This document shows positions 5,891-5,997 of a stretch of 5,997 nt of DNA, piece after piece; the stretch's first letter is position 1; the number at the start of each line of letters is the position of its first letter. The stretch spans positions 1 to 5,997 of the forward strand of contig JANWHV010000303.1 in the NCBI GenBank assembly GCA_025450255.1. Reading direction: 5' to 3'. The stretch comes from Chloroflexota bacterium. GTDB taxonomy: Bacteria > Chloroflexota > UBA5177 > JANWHV01. The notes under the pieces are model-generated. The model was not told the DNA's origin, did no database searches, and saw only the letters and a program-made list of their open reading frames with translations. The translations under genes and the position numbers were made by a program.

Positions 5891-5997
5891 CCTGATTCTC
5901 AGGTCCTTCCGTTAACCCTCCGGGCGGATGACGCCTGCGTCGCACGCGCCTCCGCGGCGAGGGGCGCCGGTGCTCCTCAGCAGCTCCCATTATCGCG
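5891..5997 (-). promoter_or_regulatory. Upstream region of the stress protein gene
   Basis: These 107 bases hold no gene I can support. The one minus-strand frame that stays open through them is the Arg-rich start of a shadow frame over the stress protein; the other two meet stops within 25 bases of the edge. The region probably carries the promoter, but I see no clear -35/-10 pair and no FNR-type (TTGAT-N4-ATCAA) or DosR-type palindrome. It includes an AAGGA and a GTTAAC close to the start codon. Confidence 0.3.
5946..5967. repeat. GC-rich bulged hairpin upstream of the stress protein
   Basis: GCGCCTC (5946-5952) pairs with GAGGGGCGC (5959-5967) around a six-base loop, with two bulged G residues. 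It lies 56-77 bases upstream of the stress-protein start. It could be the terminator stem of a gene beyond the right edge or a regulatory structure. Its design, CCTC facing GAGGGG with a two-base bulge, is the same as in the hairpin at 4932-4951. Confidence 0.35.

Noticed and set aside
5703..5990. Minus-strand frame of 95 codons starting upstream of the stress protein
   Set aside because: It overlaps the real N-terminus in another phase, its start is extremely Arg-rich, and no ribosome site precedes it.
1..5997. Mobile elements, CRISPR arrays, tRNA or rRNA genes
   Set aside because: There are no regularly spaced repeats, no transposase-like or integrase-like protein, no terminal inverted repeats with target duplications, and no tRNA-like cloverleaf or rRNA-like sequence that I could find.

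Overview
The window is about 6 kb of GC-rich bacterial DNA (estimated by eye at a little over 60% G+C). Every gene I can support lies on the minus strand, so transcription runs from high to low coordinates. In that order the genes are: a tandem-domain universal stress protein (5890-4967), an unrecognised 179-residue soluble protein (4813-4274), an MgtA/MgtB-type P-type Mg2+ ATPase (4078-1475), a zinc-dependent medium-chain alcohol dehydrogenase (1303-230), and a small one-helix membrane protein cut by the left edge (171-1). Four of the five starts have a good Shine-Dalgarno sequence. Those sequences also correct the starts of three genes inward from the longest possible open frame.

Layout. 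Bases 5891-5997 are non-coding sequence upstream of the stress protein and hold a GC-rich bulged hairpin. A 153-base gap (4814-4966) holds a hairpin just after the stress-protein stop and a weak promoter-like element. A 195-base gap (4079-4273) precedes the ATPase. It contains two inverted repeats and a strong Shine-Dalgarno/ATG that opens a different reading frame running into the ATPase gene, so this looks like a structured leader. A 171-base gap (1304-1474) holds a possible terminator hairpin for the ATPase and a 10-bp bulged inverted repeat upstream of the dehydrogenase. A 58-base gap separates the dehydrogenase from the small membrane protein.

Organism. No rRNA, tRNA or lineage marker is present, so taxonomy is not settled. 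G+C content, strong GGAGG-type ribosome sites, the tandem stress protein and the small tryptophan-rich membrane protein fit a high-GC environmental bacterium, for example in Chloroflexota, Actinomycetota or Proteobacteria.

Biology. A tandem universal stress protein next to a P-type cation ATPase and an alcohol dehydrogenase resembles known low-oxygen/dormancy islands; in Mycobacterium tuberculosis a tandem stress protein (Rv1996) adjoins the P-type ATPase gene ctpF (Rv1997). My inference is a stress/energy-limitation cluster: ion homeostasis (Mg2+ uptake), redox balancing (NAD-linked dehydrogenase) and nucleotide-binding stress signalling, with the unknown protein as the most open component. 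I saw no mobile element, CRISPR array, phage gene or RNA gene. The strongest leads for something undescribed are the unknown CYYC protein and the ATPase leader.
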